Assembly: GCA_013334335.1 (NCBI GenBank)
Contig: JAAXXR010000014.1
Span: forward strand, 1 to 36,181
DNA: 36,181 nt
Direction: 5' to 3'
Origin: Chlorobiaceae bacterium
GTDB taxonomy: Bacteria > Bacteroidota > Chlorobiia > Chlorobiales > Chlorobiaceae
In this document: positions 28,024 to 36,181 of the stretch, one piece after another
Layout: every line of letters begins with the position of its first letter
Numbering within the stretch: the first letter of the stretch is position 1
Notes under the pieces: model-generated
What the model saw: only the letters and a program-made list of their open reading frames with translations
Told to the model about the DNA's origin: nothing
Database searches by the model: none
Program-made: the position numbers and the translations under genes

Positions 28024-29063
28024 TGCAATCGCCAGGGGGTTGCCCGGCAGGTGGCGACGGATGCCGAAAACTTCCCGCGAAGGGGTCGCCGAACCGTATG
28101 AAGGCGGCCCTGTTTCTTGCCGCCGTGCCGCTCCTGCTCGGGATCTCGATGCTGCTCGGCCCGTCGGGCATCGGGCTGCCGGACAGCTCGACCATATCGG
28201 GGCAGGCGATCCTCTCCCTTCGTTTTGGGCGCTTCTTCATGGGGCTCATGGTAGGAGCGGCACTGTCGGCTTCAGGCACGGTTTTCCAGGCGATCCTGAG
28301 AAATCCGCTGGCGGAACCCTATGTGCTCGGAGTGAGCGGAGGAGCCGGCCTGGGGGCGGCGCTGAGCATCCTGGTGGGCGGCGGCATACTCGGCGTGGCG
28401 GGATTGCCCCTGACCGCATTCGTGTTCGCCGTGATCACCCTGATGGCCGTCTATGGTATCGCCAGCCAGGGCGGCGGCGCCCCGTCGGTCTACAGCCTGA
28501 TCCTGAGCGGGGTCATCATCAGCGCCATCTGTTCGAGCGTCATCATGTTTCTTGTTTCGACGGCTGACTTCGAAGGTATGCATACGGTGGTCTGGTGGAT
28601 GCTCGGCAACCTCCAGCCCGGTACGCTCCAGGAGCAGCTCGTTTCCCTGGCGTTCATCGCTGCTGCCATCGGTGCCCTGTGGATGCTCGCCCCTGCGCTC
28701 AACGTGCTGACGCTCGGCCGGGAGATGGCCCACTACCAGGGGCTCAACGCCGACGTCGTCATCAAGTCGAGCCTCCTGTTGGCCACCCTCCTGGCCGCGA
28801 CGGCGGTCTCCATGGGGGGGATGATCGGCTTCGTCGGCCTTATCGTACCGCACGTCATGCGGATGCTGTTCGGTCCGGACCACCGCTGGCTGATCCCCGC
28901 TTCGGCCGTTGGGGGGGGGACCTTCCTGGTGCTGTGCGACGCGATCGCCCGCAGTGTCATGGCTCCGGTCGAAATACCCGTAGGCGTCGTCACGGCGCTT
29001 TGTGGCGGACCTTTTTTCCTCATCATTCTCCGCAGGAAGATGACCCATGCCTGGATCGCATGA
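28023..29063 (+). CDS. btuC: BtuC-like cobamide ABC-transporter permease (FecCD family)
   Basis: This 346-aa inner-membrane protein has about ten helices. FecCD-family marks are RFGRFFMGLMVGAALSASG, QAILRNPLAEPYVLGVSGGA (the cytoplasmic coupling region) and GFVGLIVPHVMRMLFGPDHR. It should pair with BtuD encoded next and the BtuF-like lipoprotein at 17050-17937. ATG at 28023 is backed by GGAGGAG. A second in-frame ATG at 28098, after 25 residues, begins at the first helix and may be the true start. A run of nine G (28911-28919) near the 3' end encodes Gly-Gly-Gly and is in frame. Its end overlaps btuD by 17 bp. Confidence 0.93.
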   Translation: MQSPGGCPAGGDGCRKLPAKGSPNRMKAALFLAAVPLLLGISMLLGPSGIGLPDSSTISGQAILSLRFGRFFMGLMVGAALSASGTVFQAILRNPLAEPYVLGVSGGAGLGAALSILVGGGILGVAGLPLTAFVFAVITLMAVYGIASQGGGAPSVYSLILSGVIISAICSSVIMFLVSTADFEGMHTVVWWMLGNLQPGTLQEQLVSLAFIAAAIGALWMLAPALNVLTLGREMAHYQGLNADVVIKSSLLLATLLAATAVSMGGMIGFVGLIVPHVMRMLFGPDHRWLIPASAVGGGTFLVLCDAIARSVMAPVEIPVGVVTALCGGPFFLIILRRKMTHAWIA

Positions 29064-30339
29064 CCTGAAATCTCCGGCGCTCGCCTTCAGGGCGGTAACG
29101 GCCGGCTATCGCAACCGGCCGGTGCTTCGCGGCGTTGAGTTCGAGATCGCGGAGGGTGAGTTCGTCTCGGTCATCGGGCCGAACGGCTCGGGCAAGAGCA
29201 CGATGCTGAAGAGTGCCACCGGGCTCATCCGTCCGGATCAGGGCAGGGTCGAACTTTTCGGCAGGGAGGTCGGCGCCCTGAAGCCCCGCGAGCGGGCTTC
29301 GCTCATTGGCGTGGTGCCCCAGAGGCTCGAGTCGCCCATGGCGTTCACCGTCGGGGAGATCGTCATGTTCGGCATGAGCGCCTCCCGTGACCGGTGGGGC
29401 TCGCCCGGGCCGAAAGAGCTGGACAGCGTCGAACGCGCCATGATCTACACCAATGTCCTCGACCTTAAGGACCGGCTCTTCAACGAATTGAGCGCCGGAG
29501 AGCAGCAGCGGACGGCGCTGGCGATGGCACTGGTCCAGGAACCCCGCATCATCATGCTCGACGAGTCGATAGCGCACCTTGACATCAACCACAGCCAGGA
29601 GGTGCTCCGGATATTGATGAACATCAATCGACAGGAGCGGGTCACGGTGCTGCTCGTCAGCCATGACCTGAACCTCGCGGCCCAGATCGCCGACCGGTTG
29701 CTGCTGCTGGAGTCGGGCCGGCTCGTCAGGAACGGTTCGCCGGGCGAAGTGATGGAGCAGGAACTGCTCAGCCGCGTCTACGGTTGCGAACTTCGCGTGC
29801 GGCACGACCCCTACGGTGGACATCCGGTCGTCACAGGTGCGCTCGATTCGCTGCTGCGGCGCGCCCCGCTCCGCAAGCGCCTCCATGTCATCGGAGGAGG
29901 GGGGTCGGGCATCGAGCTGTTCAGGCGTCTCCTGATCGAAGGTTTCGAGGTGACGGCCGGCGTGCTCAACCGTCTCGATTCAGATGCCGAGGCGGCACGT
30001 GCGCTCGACATTCCCTGCGTCCTCGAGCAGCCCTTTTCGGCTGTCGGGAGCGCCGCATACGAAGAGGCCCTCCTGATGGTCGCAGGAGCTGACGGGGTAA
30101 TCATCGGCCCGGTGCCCTTCGGGTCGGGAAATGTGGTGAACCTCGAACTCGCGGCTGAAGCGTTGCGGGCCGGAAAACCGGTCTGGATGGCTTCCGGGAT
30201 CGGTTCGCGCGATTACACAGCCGACAGGGCCGCGGCCCATGCAGCCGAACGGCTGAACAACGGCGGCGCCGTGGAGTGGTCCGGTATTCATGAACTGATG
30301 GCCCGTCTCGAACGTGACGTCATGAACCCTCAAACATGA
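29047..30339 (+). CDS. btuD: BtuD-like cobamide ABC-transporter ATPase with extra C-terminal domain
   Basis: The product (430 aa) is much longer than the usual 250-270 aa. The ATPase half has Walker [10 protein letters not shown] (44-52), the signature LSAGEQQR (about 149-156), Walker B IIMLDES (about 169-175) and the H-loop LLVSHD. Residues from about 275 form a second domain starting [20 protein letters not shown], a Gly-rich Rossmann-like loop, then [23 protein letters not shown] do not know its function; it could sense or bind a nucleotide or corrinoid. It overlaps btuC by 17 bp and the CbiR-like gene by 4 bp (ATGA at 30336). The ATPase part should power cobamide import. Confidence 0.92.
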   Translation: MPGSHDLKSPALAFRAVTAGYRNRPVLRGVEFEIAEGEFVSVIGPNGSGKSTMLKSATGLIRPDQGRVELFGREVGALKPRERASLIGVVPQRLESPMAFTVGEIVMFGMSASRDRWGSPGPKELDSVERAMIYTNVLDLKDRLFNELSAGEQQRTALAMALVQEPRIIMLDESIAHLDINHSQEVLRILMNINRQERVTVLLVSHDLNLAAQIADRLLLLESGRLVRNGSPGEVMEQELLSRVYGCELRVRHDPYGGHPVVTGALDSLLRRAPLRKRLHVIGGGGSGIELFRRLLIEGFEVTAGVLNRLDSDAEAARALDIPCVLEQPFSAVGSAAYEEALLMVAGADGVIIGPVPFGSGNVVNLELAAEALRAGKPVWMASGIGSRDYTADRAAAHAAERLNNGGAVEWSGIHELMARLERDVMNPQT

Positions 30340-31133
30340 AGATGAACCGTTTTCCTTTCAGGCTCGGCACCACCTCGTACATTGTACCGGACGAGATCAT
30401 TCCAAACATCCGATACCTCGCCGGCAAGGTGCGTGATGTCGAGCTGGTGCTGTTCGAATCCGATGAATTCAGCAATCTGCCTTCCCCCGCAGATATTGCA
30501 CTGATGGCCGATCTGGCCGGCGATCACGGACTTACCTACTCGGTGCATCTTCCGCTCGATGTCTATCTCGGGCACCCCGACCGGAGCGAACGCCAGCGAT
30601 CGGTTGGAAAGTGCCTGAGGATCATCGAACTGGTGCGACCGCTGCCCAAATCGGCCTACGTCATGCATTTCGAAGCCGGGCCGGGGGTCGACGTCAACGG
30701 GTTCACTCCCGGCGAACGGGCGCGTTTCACGGAGAGCCTGGGGGACTCCGCATCGATGCTGCTGGAGGGTAGCGGGGAACCTGCCCCGATGTTCTGCGCA
30801 GAGAACCTCAACTATCCGTTCGGGCTGGTCTCGGCGGTGGTCGAGGAGGCGGGCTTTTCGGTCACGCTCGATGTCGGACATCTCGTGTTCTACGGCTTTC
30901 CGGTGGAGGAGTACCTCGAACGCTATCTGCCCAGGACCCGTGTGCTGCACATGCACGGCACGACCGGCGGTCGCGACCACAACTCCCTCGCTTTCATGCC
31001 TCCCGAGGTGCTTGACCTGGTCGTCCGCGCGCTCGTCGCCGACGGTCGGCATGACCGGGTGTTCACGCTGGAGATCTTTTCCGAACCGGACCTGGACTCG
31101 TCGGTCGCGGCACTGCAACGCTACCTTGCGTGA
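30336..31133 (+). CDS. cbiR: CbiR-like cobamide-remodelling hydrolase (AP endonuclease 2 / TIM-barrel family)
   Basis: This 265-aa protein has a sugar-phosphate isomerase/AP-endonuclease-2 type TIM barrel. Likely metal ligands and barrel motifs are [12 protein letters not shown] (N-terminus), [55 protein letters not shown] and TLEIFSE. The cobamide-remodelling enzyme CbiR, characterised in Akkermansia muciniphila, belongs to this family and cleaves the nucleotide loop so that the lower ligand can be replaced. Position after btuCD, within a riboswitch-led operon with bluB, makes CbiR the best match. Reading-frame overlap with btuD is 4 bp, and its stop is 3 bp from the stop of the convergent usher gene. 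Alternatives are another sugar epimerase-like enzyme. Confidence 0.82.
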   Translation: MKMNRFPFRLGTTSYIVPDEIIPNIRYLAGKVRDVELVLFESDEFSNLPSPADIALMADLAGDHGLTYSVHLPLDVYLGHPDRSERQRSVGKCLRIIELVRPLPKSAYVMHFEAGPGVDVNGFTPGERARFTESLGDSASMLLEGSGEPAPMFCAENLNYPFGLVSAVVEEAGFSVTLDVGHLVFYGFPVEEYLERYLPRTRVLHMHGTTGGRDHNSLAFMPPEVLDLVVRALVADGRHDRVFTLEIFSEPDLDSSVAALQRYLA

Positions 31134-31136
31134 CGG

Positions 31137-33821
31137 CTACGGTTTGCTGATCGGTGATCCGGAAATGCCGGTGGCGCCATCGGAAGGTGGCGGATCGGCG
31201 GTGTTCAGCTCCACGCCGCTCAGGTAATCCCCCCTGACGATGACCTCCCGCGACCGGGAGGGTCCGAACCGCTGTCCTGAAAGCGAGACGATCCTGAGCC
31301 GGTAGGTTCCGGGTTTGAGCCCGTCGGTCCGGTAATCGCCGAACTCATTGGTCGACACCTTTGCCACGACCGTTTGGTGAGCGTCGAGGATCTCGATCAT
31401 GGCATTGCCGACGCCCGCGCCATTCTGGTCGACCACCCTGCCGTCGATGCCGTACATGGCGAGGACCGGAATGTTCACGTTCGTGACCGCGCCGTTCGTG
31501 ACCTCCACAAGCACCTTTTTCTTCTCGACGGAGAGCTCGATCGGAAGATTTTCGGTATCGACCGTGACCGTATAGAGCCCGGGCCTGAGATTGCCGACGA
31601 AGAACGAGCCATCGACCTGACGCTGGTTCAGGCGCCTGCCGTCGAGAAGCACGCTGACGTCATTGATGTCGGACGAGGTGATCCTGGTGTCGCCGGCAAT
31701 GGCGATTTTGCCGGCCAGGCCGCCTCGGGTGGTGGTGATGGCGCTTCGGTCGATCGGGAACGGACGCAATCCGGAGAATCCGAGGTCCCAGCTCAGGGTG
31801 CAGCCGAAGAAATGGCGCGAGAGGGGCGGCATGATGAACTCCATGTCCTCGTTCGTGGTGACGAGGTTTTGGGCAAGGGCCATGTTCCAGCTGTACTGCA
31901 GGGCGATTTTGAGACCAGCGTTGAGGTAACGCACCCATTTGCCTGAGTATCCGAACTCCTTTCTCGAGCGGGAGACGCCAAGTTCGACAACGTCGAAACG
32001 GGTGGCTTTCGGGTACCAGTCCAGATAGGCTCCTGCCATGTCGTTGCCGCTCTTGAAGGCGTGCTCGTAAATGAGCCTTGTTTTCAGGTTGTTTTGCAGG
32101 CTCTTGTTCCATTCGAACGATGCGACTCCCGATTCATGGATGACACGAAGGTCGGAGGTCGATGAAAAGGTCTTGTCCGCCTCGTAGCGATAGCGGCCGG
32201 ATTCCATTGGTATCGCCGAGAGTCTCAGCGTCCGGAACGGTGAGACATAGCCGCCCGGAAGCAGGAACCGTCGTGTTTCGATTCCATTTTCGCGCGACTT
32301 TCTGCCATAGACGAGCAGGGTGAGCGGCTCGATCGGGGTCGCCGAAAACCGGAGCCATTGTTGTGTCTGCTGCTGGGCTCCGACGAAGCCGAAATCGCTT
32401 TCGTTCGACTGCGACAGGAAGCTGACGGACCACCCCTTGCCGTAACCGTCGATCCTCAGGTCGCTTCCAAACCGCTGGTTTGCCTGCGTGCCGTAGATCG
32501 AGGTCGCCCAGTTGCGTCCCAGCGAGAAGATCGTACCTGCCGAGTACTCTCCGGTGGAGGTGACCGGGTTGTACTGCGCACCGGCGTCAATGGTGATCCG
32601 GTCATTCAGGCCGTACTGCACCTGGAAATGGCCGGTGCCGTCTCCAGAGCTCGAATTGTTCCGGTCAATAAGGGGATTTCCTGTCAGCCCGAACCCACCG
32701 CGAACAAGCATTTCGCCTCCCGGCAGGCTGCCGTTCATGACCGACTGGGTGTAATCGAGGATCGCAAGCGGTTTGTCCATCGTCGAGCGTTCGTAGATAT
32801 AGACCTCGGTCTTTCTCAGGTCGGCGCCCATCCGCACGTTTTCGAATGCAAACCGCCCGTCGAGCTTGATCCGTACCCTGGCGACAGCCCTGCCGTCAAA
32901 ACGGAGCTCCGCGATGCCCGCCACCGGGCCGCTTCCTTCGATGGTACGGTTCAGGTTCCGGTTCAGGGCGACAAAGAGGTCGGTTGACGAACGAGAGGAG
33001 GTATCAAGGTAATCGACGATATTCCGGTTGTTCCAACCGAACTGGACGCCGGTGAAGTCGCTGTTCATCGATTCCGGCGACAGCTGGTTCGTGCCCGTGC
33101 CCAGCCTCAGCGCGAAGTGCTTCGAGAAATCGGTCCAGTGGTATCGCTTCAGAATCATCTCTTCGGAAGGGTCCCCCTGGCTGTCCAGGTCCCACACGCC
33201 ACCGGCAAGACGTCCTCCAGCCTGCAGTTGCAGGGAATTTGAGGAGAGCCCGTGAAAGTCGCGCTGCATGCCGGCGTCGATGGACAGAAACGAGAGGGAG
33301 CCGGATGGGGCGGAAACATCAGGCACCGGTGCCGATCCCTTTCCTTTTCCGGCAGTTCTTGCGGCCACCCAGGGTACGTCGAGCGTTGCGGCATACAGGC
33401 GCATGTCGAACACGGCCTTGACCAGAAACGAGCTTCTCAGCGACGAAAAGGAGATGTACGGTTCGTTCTCGAACAGCTTCAGTTCGCCTTTGTCAAACGA
33501 AAGGGTTCCTACCGAAGTGGCGAAGCTGGTGCGCCCGTCTTGAGCGGGGTTCTCTTTCAGGCCGGTCTGTTGGATGAACAGGGCATAAGGGATCCAGTAG
33601 TCGTTCGCGGTTTTGTAGAGTACCAGGTCGCCGGCCGATTTCCGGTTGACTACCACTCCCGCGGCGAGGGGTTCGTCGCCAGCTTTGGCCGATACCCGCA
33701 CCGGATCTGGTGCTGACGATCCGGCGTTCGAGGCCAGGATCGGAGCGGCCAAGGGGCCAGCATGGGCAAGCACCATACAAAGGCAGGCGGTGCGCAGGGT
33801 TTTGCGGCAACGGTTCGGCAT
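31137..33821 (-). CDS. FimD/TcfC-like outer-membrane usher with Ig-like C-terminal modules
   Basis: The product is an 894-aa secreted protein with a signal peptide of about 30 residues (PILA before SNAG). The central part is rich in beta strands with alternating residues, as in a large barrel. A plug-like stretch (FENVRMGADLRKTEVYIYERS) resembles usher sequences. After the barrel, NLRPGLYTVTVDTENLP is the type of phrase found in alpha-type (CS1/TcfC) ushers, followed by a carboxypeptidase-regulatory-like domain (GIDGRVVDQNGAGVGNA to LKPGTYRLRIV) about 100 residues from the end. ATG at 33821 is chosen over a TTG at 33836. The gene follows the chaperone gene by about 20 bp. An outer-membrane pore for subunit assembly is inferred; the family is divergent. 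Confidence 0.75.
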   Translation of the reverse strand: MPNRCRKTLRTACLCMVLAHAGPLAAPILASNAGSSAPDPVRVSAKAGDEPLAAGVVVNRKSAGDLVLYKTANDYWIPYALFIQQTGLKENPAQDGRTSFATSVGTLSFDKGELKLFENEPYISFSSLRSSFLVKAVFDMRLYAATLDVPWVAARTAGKGKGSAPVPDVSAPSGSLSFLSIDAGMQRDFHGLSSNSLQLQAGGRLAGGVWDLDSQGDPSEEMILKRYHWTDFSKHFALRLGTGTNQLSPESMNSDFTGVQFGWNNRNIVDYLDTSSRSSTDLFVALNRNLNRTIEGSGPVAGIAELRFDGRAVARVRIKLDGRFAFENVRMGADLRKTEVYIYERSTMDKPLAILDYTQSVMNGSLPGGEMLVRGGFGLTGNPLIDRNNSSSGDGTGHFQVQYGLNDRITIDAGAQYNPVTSTGEYSAGTIFSLGRNWATSIYGTQANQRFGSDLRIDGYGKGWSVSFLSQSNESDFGFVGAQQQTQQWLRFSATPIEPLTLLVYGRKSRENGIETRRFLLPGGYVSPFRTLRLSAIPMESGRYRYEADKTFSSTSDLRVIHESGVASFEWNKSLQNNLKTRLIYEHAFKSGNDMAGAYLDWYPKATRFDVVELGVSRSRKEFGYSGKWVRYLNAGLKIALQYSWNMALAQNLVTTNEDMEFIMPPLSRHFFGCTLSWDLGFSGLRPFPIDRSAITTTRGGLAGKIAIAGDTRITSSDINDVSVLLDGRRLNQRQVDGSFFVGNLRPGLYTVTVDTENLPIELSVEKKKVLVEVTNGAVTNVNIPVLAMYGIDGRVVDQNGAGVGNAMIEILDAHQTVVAKVSTNEFGDYRTDGLKPGTYRLRIVSLSGQRFGPSRSREVIVRGDYLSGVELNTADPPPSDGATGISGSPISKP

Positions 33822-33841
33822 GGGGGATGATGACAACTGCT

Positions 33842-34672
33842 TTACTGAAATACCTTCTCAATGGCTTGCGTGCCGATTTTACCCGACAAGGCCACCACGA
33901 AACCCTCCCGGACGACCGGTAACTCAAGTTTTTCCGTGATGGTCCGCCGATGGCCCGGAAGCACCGGCGTGCTGTGCAGCGTTCCTGATGCAATCAGGCC
34001 CGCCGGTGTGGGGTTGGCTTTGGGATTGTCATTCATCTCCCGCATCACCTTGAAGCCGGGGAACGTGCCGGCTTTCCAGACCGTGTAGTTGCCAGTCAGC
34101 CGTGTATGCACGTTGCCGCTGTTGCGGACCAGCACCTTGATGGACGAAGAGGCCTTGTCGAAGGTAATGCTTGTGAGTTCCGCCGATTCGTGTTTTGACC
34201 CGCTGTAGCCGTAAACGGCCATGCCGTAACGGAACAGGACCTGGACAGCACCGCTCTCCTTCTTTACCGCCTCCGGGCTTTGCTCGCTCAGGTAGATCAT
34301 CGCCCGGTGTTCTCCGGGTTCCGGTTTGACCGAGGGTCTCACCGAGTAGCGGATGACCTGGCTTGCGCCTGGATCGATCGTGAACGAGACCGGAGAGACA
34401 AGCATCCAGCGATCCAGCGACTGGGCGTCGCCGGGTATCAGTTTCACATGGTTCTGTTCATCGAGGGTCCAGTTGTAGAGCTCGACCTTGACGCTCACCG
34501 GCTCCTTTTTCAGGTTCTGCATCCTGATCGATCCGTTGACCGGCTTGTTTTCGATGGCCAGCTCGACCATGCTTGGAGAGATAGCGATCTGTCCCGGAGG
34601 AGCCTCTGCGGCACCGGTTCCGGTGAAAGACACTGCGATGAGGAGAAGAACGAGAAGGATCAGGCGTTTCAT
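33842..34672 (-). CDS. PapD-like periplasmic fimbrial chaperone
   Basis: This 276-aa protein has a signal peptide (LLLIAVSFTGTGAAEA) followed by an immunoglobulin-like domain with ISPSMVELAIENKPVNGSI, VELYNWTLDEQ and ASQVIRYSVRP, which parallel the A, D and G strands of PapD-like chaperones. A second beta domain begins near AELTSITFD and includes LVRNSGNVHTRLTGNYTVW. Chaperones of this type hold pilus subunits in the periplasm and hand them to an usher, which is encoded directly downstream. It is slightly longer than the usual 230-250 aa. The strict family residues cannot be confirmed without an alignment, but gene order supports the call. Confidence 0.75.
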   Translation of the reverse strand: MKRLILLVLLLIAVSFTGTGAAEAPPGQIAISPSMVELAIENKPVNGSIRMQNLKKEPVSVKVELYNWTLDEQNHVKLIPGDAQSLDRWMLVSPVSFTIDPGASQVIRYSVRPSVKPEPGEHRAMIYLSEQSPEAVKKESGAVQVLFRYGMAVYGYSGSKHESAELTSITFDKASSSIKVLVRNSGNVHTRLTGNYTVWKAGTFPGFKVMREMNDNPKANPTPAGLIASGTLHSTPVLPGHRRTITEKLELPVVREGFVVALSGKIGTQAIEKVFQ

Positions 34673-34688
34673 GGGGATACGGTATGGG

Positions 34689-35255
34689 TTATATGATCGT
34701 GATGTTGATGGTTATCGTTGTCCCCGTTGTCTTGTAGCTTCCCGATCGGGTGGCGTTCGAGAGGTCCAGGGTCATGTTGGCATATCCGGAGTAGAGTTTG
34801 GTGCTGCTTTTGTAGGTAATACTGCTGGTCGACACCGAACTGATCGTGACGCGGGAGGTCGCCGACGGGATGCCCGTGATGACGAGGGTCGGATTGGTGA
34901 GTGTATAGTTCGCCGTGATGTTTCTCGTCGACACGTTGTCGGTATAGGTCCAGAACAGCAGATTGGTTTTGGTGATGGTCGTCGTGCCCTCGGTCAGGCT
35001 GATGTCGGTTCCGGAGACGTCGCCGCCGTCGAGAGTCGAGTTTCCACTCCAGCTCGCGTGCGGCTGACCTGCCGCGAGGCCGAAATCTGCTGCCGTGAGC
35101 GTAACCGAGACTGCTTTTGCCGAAATGGTCGCCGCACCGAGCAGGCGTGGAAAGAGTGCAAGCAGCAGCAAGGTGATAACCGTGAGGCGTCCGGGCAGTG
35201 TTGGCCAGTTACGGTGGATTCTCTGCGGGTACGGTGCGTCTGGTGACTGGGGCAT
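34689..35255 (-). CDS. secreted beta-rich protein, putative fimbrial subunit
   Basis: This 188-aa protein has a late hydrophobic segment (about 24-40, VITLLLLALFPRLLGA) that would act as a signal sequence, then a Ser/Thr-rich chain without cysteine and full of alternating hydrophobic residues. The final strand, TGTTITINITII, has the alternation expected of a donor strand or the C-terminal groove partner of a chaperone-usher subunit. It lies 17 bp upstream of the chaperone gene. I do not recognise a named family. The N-terminal 23 residues before the hydrophobic stretch are unusually long, so the real start may lie downstream, though I see no better start codon. Confidence 0.65.
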   Translation of the reverse strand: MPQSPDAPYPQRIHRNWPTLPGRLTVITLLLLALFPRLLGAATISAKAVSVTLTAADFGLAAGQPHASWSGNSTLDGGDVSGTDISLTEGTTTITKTNLLFWTYTDNVSTRNITANYTLTNPTLVITGIPSATSRVTISSVSTSSITYKSSTKLYSGYANMTLDLSNATRSGSYKTTGTTITINITII

Positions 35256-35290
35256 GGGCTGCGAGAGGGTCTATTCACCGTTCAGGTGTA

Positions 35291-35911
35291 TTACAGGGTA
35301 ACTGCCGAGATCGTGATGGTGCCGGTGTAGTCACCGGAGACGTAGGTGTTGGTGAAATTGAGTCCCATGAGCACGTCGCCCGTCGTTGAATCCACCTTCT
35401 GGACGCCGTTGAGGTTGGCTGAAATCGAATTGCTTGCCGTTGAGGCGAGCGCTCCGTCAACCATGACCTGAAGTTTCGTGACGCCGATGGTGGACGATGT
35501 CGAGGCTTTGGTGAGGGTGGTCGGGCCGGTGACGCTGACCGTCGCCTTGCCGGTAGGGGAGAACCCCCGGATCGCCCAGACGTTCCTGAGGTTGATCGTG
35601 ATGCTCGCGCCCCTGAGCGCAGCCGAACTGGCATCGGTCAGGGCGCTTGTGGTGAGTGCGCCGGTGCCGGTGATCTCCTGGTCGCCGCCACTGATTCCGG
35701 TCTGTTCGTAGGTGCCGTGGTCAAGCTGCTCGCTCTGGCCGGAGAGACCGAGATTGATACGGGTGAAGTAATCGAGGATGATCACATCCGGAACGACCAC
35801 GGTCACTTTCGAGGTGCCGCTTGCCGTCTGGGTCGCACCATCAGATGTCGTCGGTATTCCGGCGACCAGAAGTGCTGCTCCCAGCGTTAAGGTTCGAAGC
35901 CTCTTGTTCAT
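35291..35911 (-). CDS. secreted beta-rich protein, putative major fimbrial subunit (spore-coat-U-like)
   Basis: This 206-aa protein has a clear signal peptide ending TTSDGA (about 26). The mature chain is Thr/Ser/Gly-rich, without cysteine, and ends SGDYTGTITISAVTL, close in style to the C-terminal strand of spore-coat-U/chaperone-usher subunits (GxYxGTITIS). VVPDVIILDYFTRINLGL near the N-terminus could be the donor strand. ATG at 35911 is used; a TTG seven codons upstream would lengthen it slightly. It is the first gene of the four-gene minus-strand cluster, which suits a highly expressed major subunit. No family name is certain. Confidence 0.65.
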   Translation of the reverse strand: MNKRLRTLTLGAALLVAGIPTTSDGATQTASGTSKVTVVVPDVIILDYFTRINLGLSGQSEQLDHGTYEQTGISGGDQEITGTGALTTSALTDASSAALRGASITINLRNVWAIRGFSPTGKATVSVTGPTTLTKASTSSTIGVTKLQVMVDGALASTASNSISANLNGVQKVDSTTGDVLMGLNFTNTYVSGDYTGTITISAVTL

Positions 35912-35986
35912 TGGCAGGGGTTTAATTCTCAAATTTAATGATGTTTATCGAGTTTTCAAGCCGATACGTCGCTCCGATGCTGCGAC

Positions 35987-36014
35987 ATCATGTATGTTTT
36001 TGGAATAACGTCAA
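35987..36014 (-). promoter_or_regulatory. putative promoter of the fimbria-like operon
   Basis: On the minus strand, TTGACG (36014-36009), a 16-nt spacer and CATGAT (35992-35987) lie about 75 nt before the first subunit gene. TTAATTAA just upstream of the -35 could be an AT-rich UP-like element. A second TTGACG at 36073-36068 has no good partner. The remaining sequence to 36181 shows no gene. Confidence 0.4.
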
Positions 36015-36181
36015 TTAATTAAGTGTTTTGCTGCATTCAGGCGTGGTGCGGCGCTGCAAAATATTTTCGTCAATTTGCGATGTGATGCGGTAATCGGCGG
36101 AAGTTTCTGTCGGTCGTTCTCATGGTGAGGCCCTTTGGCCTGTCAGTGCGTTGCGACGAAGGTGCGTCAGACGGATCCTGC

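Noticed and set aside
1-36181. tRNA, rRNA, CRISPR arrays, prophage or complete insertion sequences
   Set aside because: I found no cloverleaf, rRNA motif, regular spacer-repeat array, integrase or transposase on either strand.

Overview
The window is GC-rich, gene-dense bacterial DNA from a Gram-negative organism: it encodes a TonB-dependent receptor, a periplasmic-type lytic transglycosylase, an outer-membrane barrel and an outer-membrane usher. The gene mix suggests a green sulfur bacterium (Chlorobiaceae, perhaps Chlorobaculum or Chlorobium): a single-domain ArsA-like ATPase with an HSP20-like tail, a small TorF-like porin, a large cobamide locus and weak Shine-Dalgarno sequences. This is an inference from content. 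No chlorosome, bacteriochlorophyll, rRNA or tRNA gene is present to prove it.

Layout. Positions 1-9041 (mostly + strand) carry housekeeping genes: an MltD-like transglycosylase with a very basic tail, an ArsA/Get3-like ATPase, DAHP synthase, a DUF2892-type membrane protein, a GNAT-like protein, a porin-like barrel (- strand), an RsbW-like anti-sigma kinase and pgi. Positions 9284-14452 hold a probable minus-strand operon: MFS transporter, Gfo/Idh/MocA oxidoreductase, CCA-type nucleotidyltransferase and purB. A methyltransferase gene diverges from it at 14628.

Positions 15681-31133 are dominated by cobamide (vitamin B12) metabolism. On the minus strand a NUDIX hydrolase, a BtuF-like lipoprotein and cobyrinate a,c-diamide synthase form one unit. 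On the plus strand, after an SRPBCC protein and a Na/Pi-cotransporter-like protein, a cobalamin riboswitch precedes btuB, bluB, cobyric acid synthase, a CobD-like PLP decarboxylase, cbiB, cob(I)alamin adenosyltransferase, btuC, btuD (with an extra C-terminal domain) and a CbiR-like TIM-barrel protein. Most of these genes overlap or abut. Together they encode uptake across both membranes, corrin-ring amidation and aminopropanol-arm attachment, adenosylation, synthesis of the lower ligand dimethylbenzimidazole, and probably removal of foreign lower ligands. The window therefore looks like a cobamide capture, remodelling and late-biosynthesis locus. The nucleotide-loop genes cobU, cobS and cobT are not in the window.

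Positions 31137-35911 (minus strand) hold a four-gene chaperone-usher-like surface-fibre operon: two small secreted beta-rich subunits, a PapD-like chaperone and an FimD-like usher ending in Ig-like/carboxypeptidase-regulatory-like modules. It is the best candidate here for a poorly described system.

Two non-coding mobile-looking sequences stand out: a perfect 29-bp inverted repeat at 5779-5841, and a 307-bp element with 26-bp terminal inverted repeats at 15333-15639. Strong hairpin terminators lie at 3083-3115, 5847-5883 and 9094-9143.
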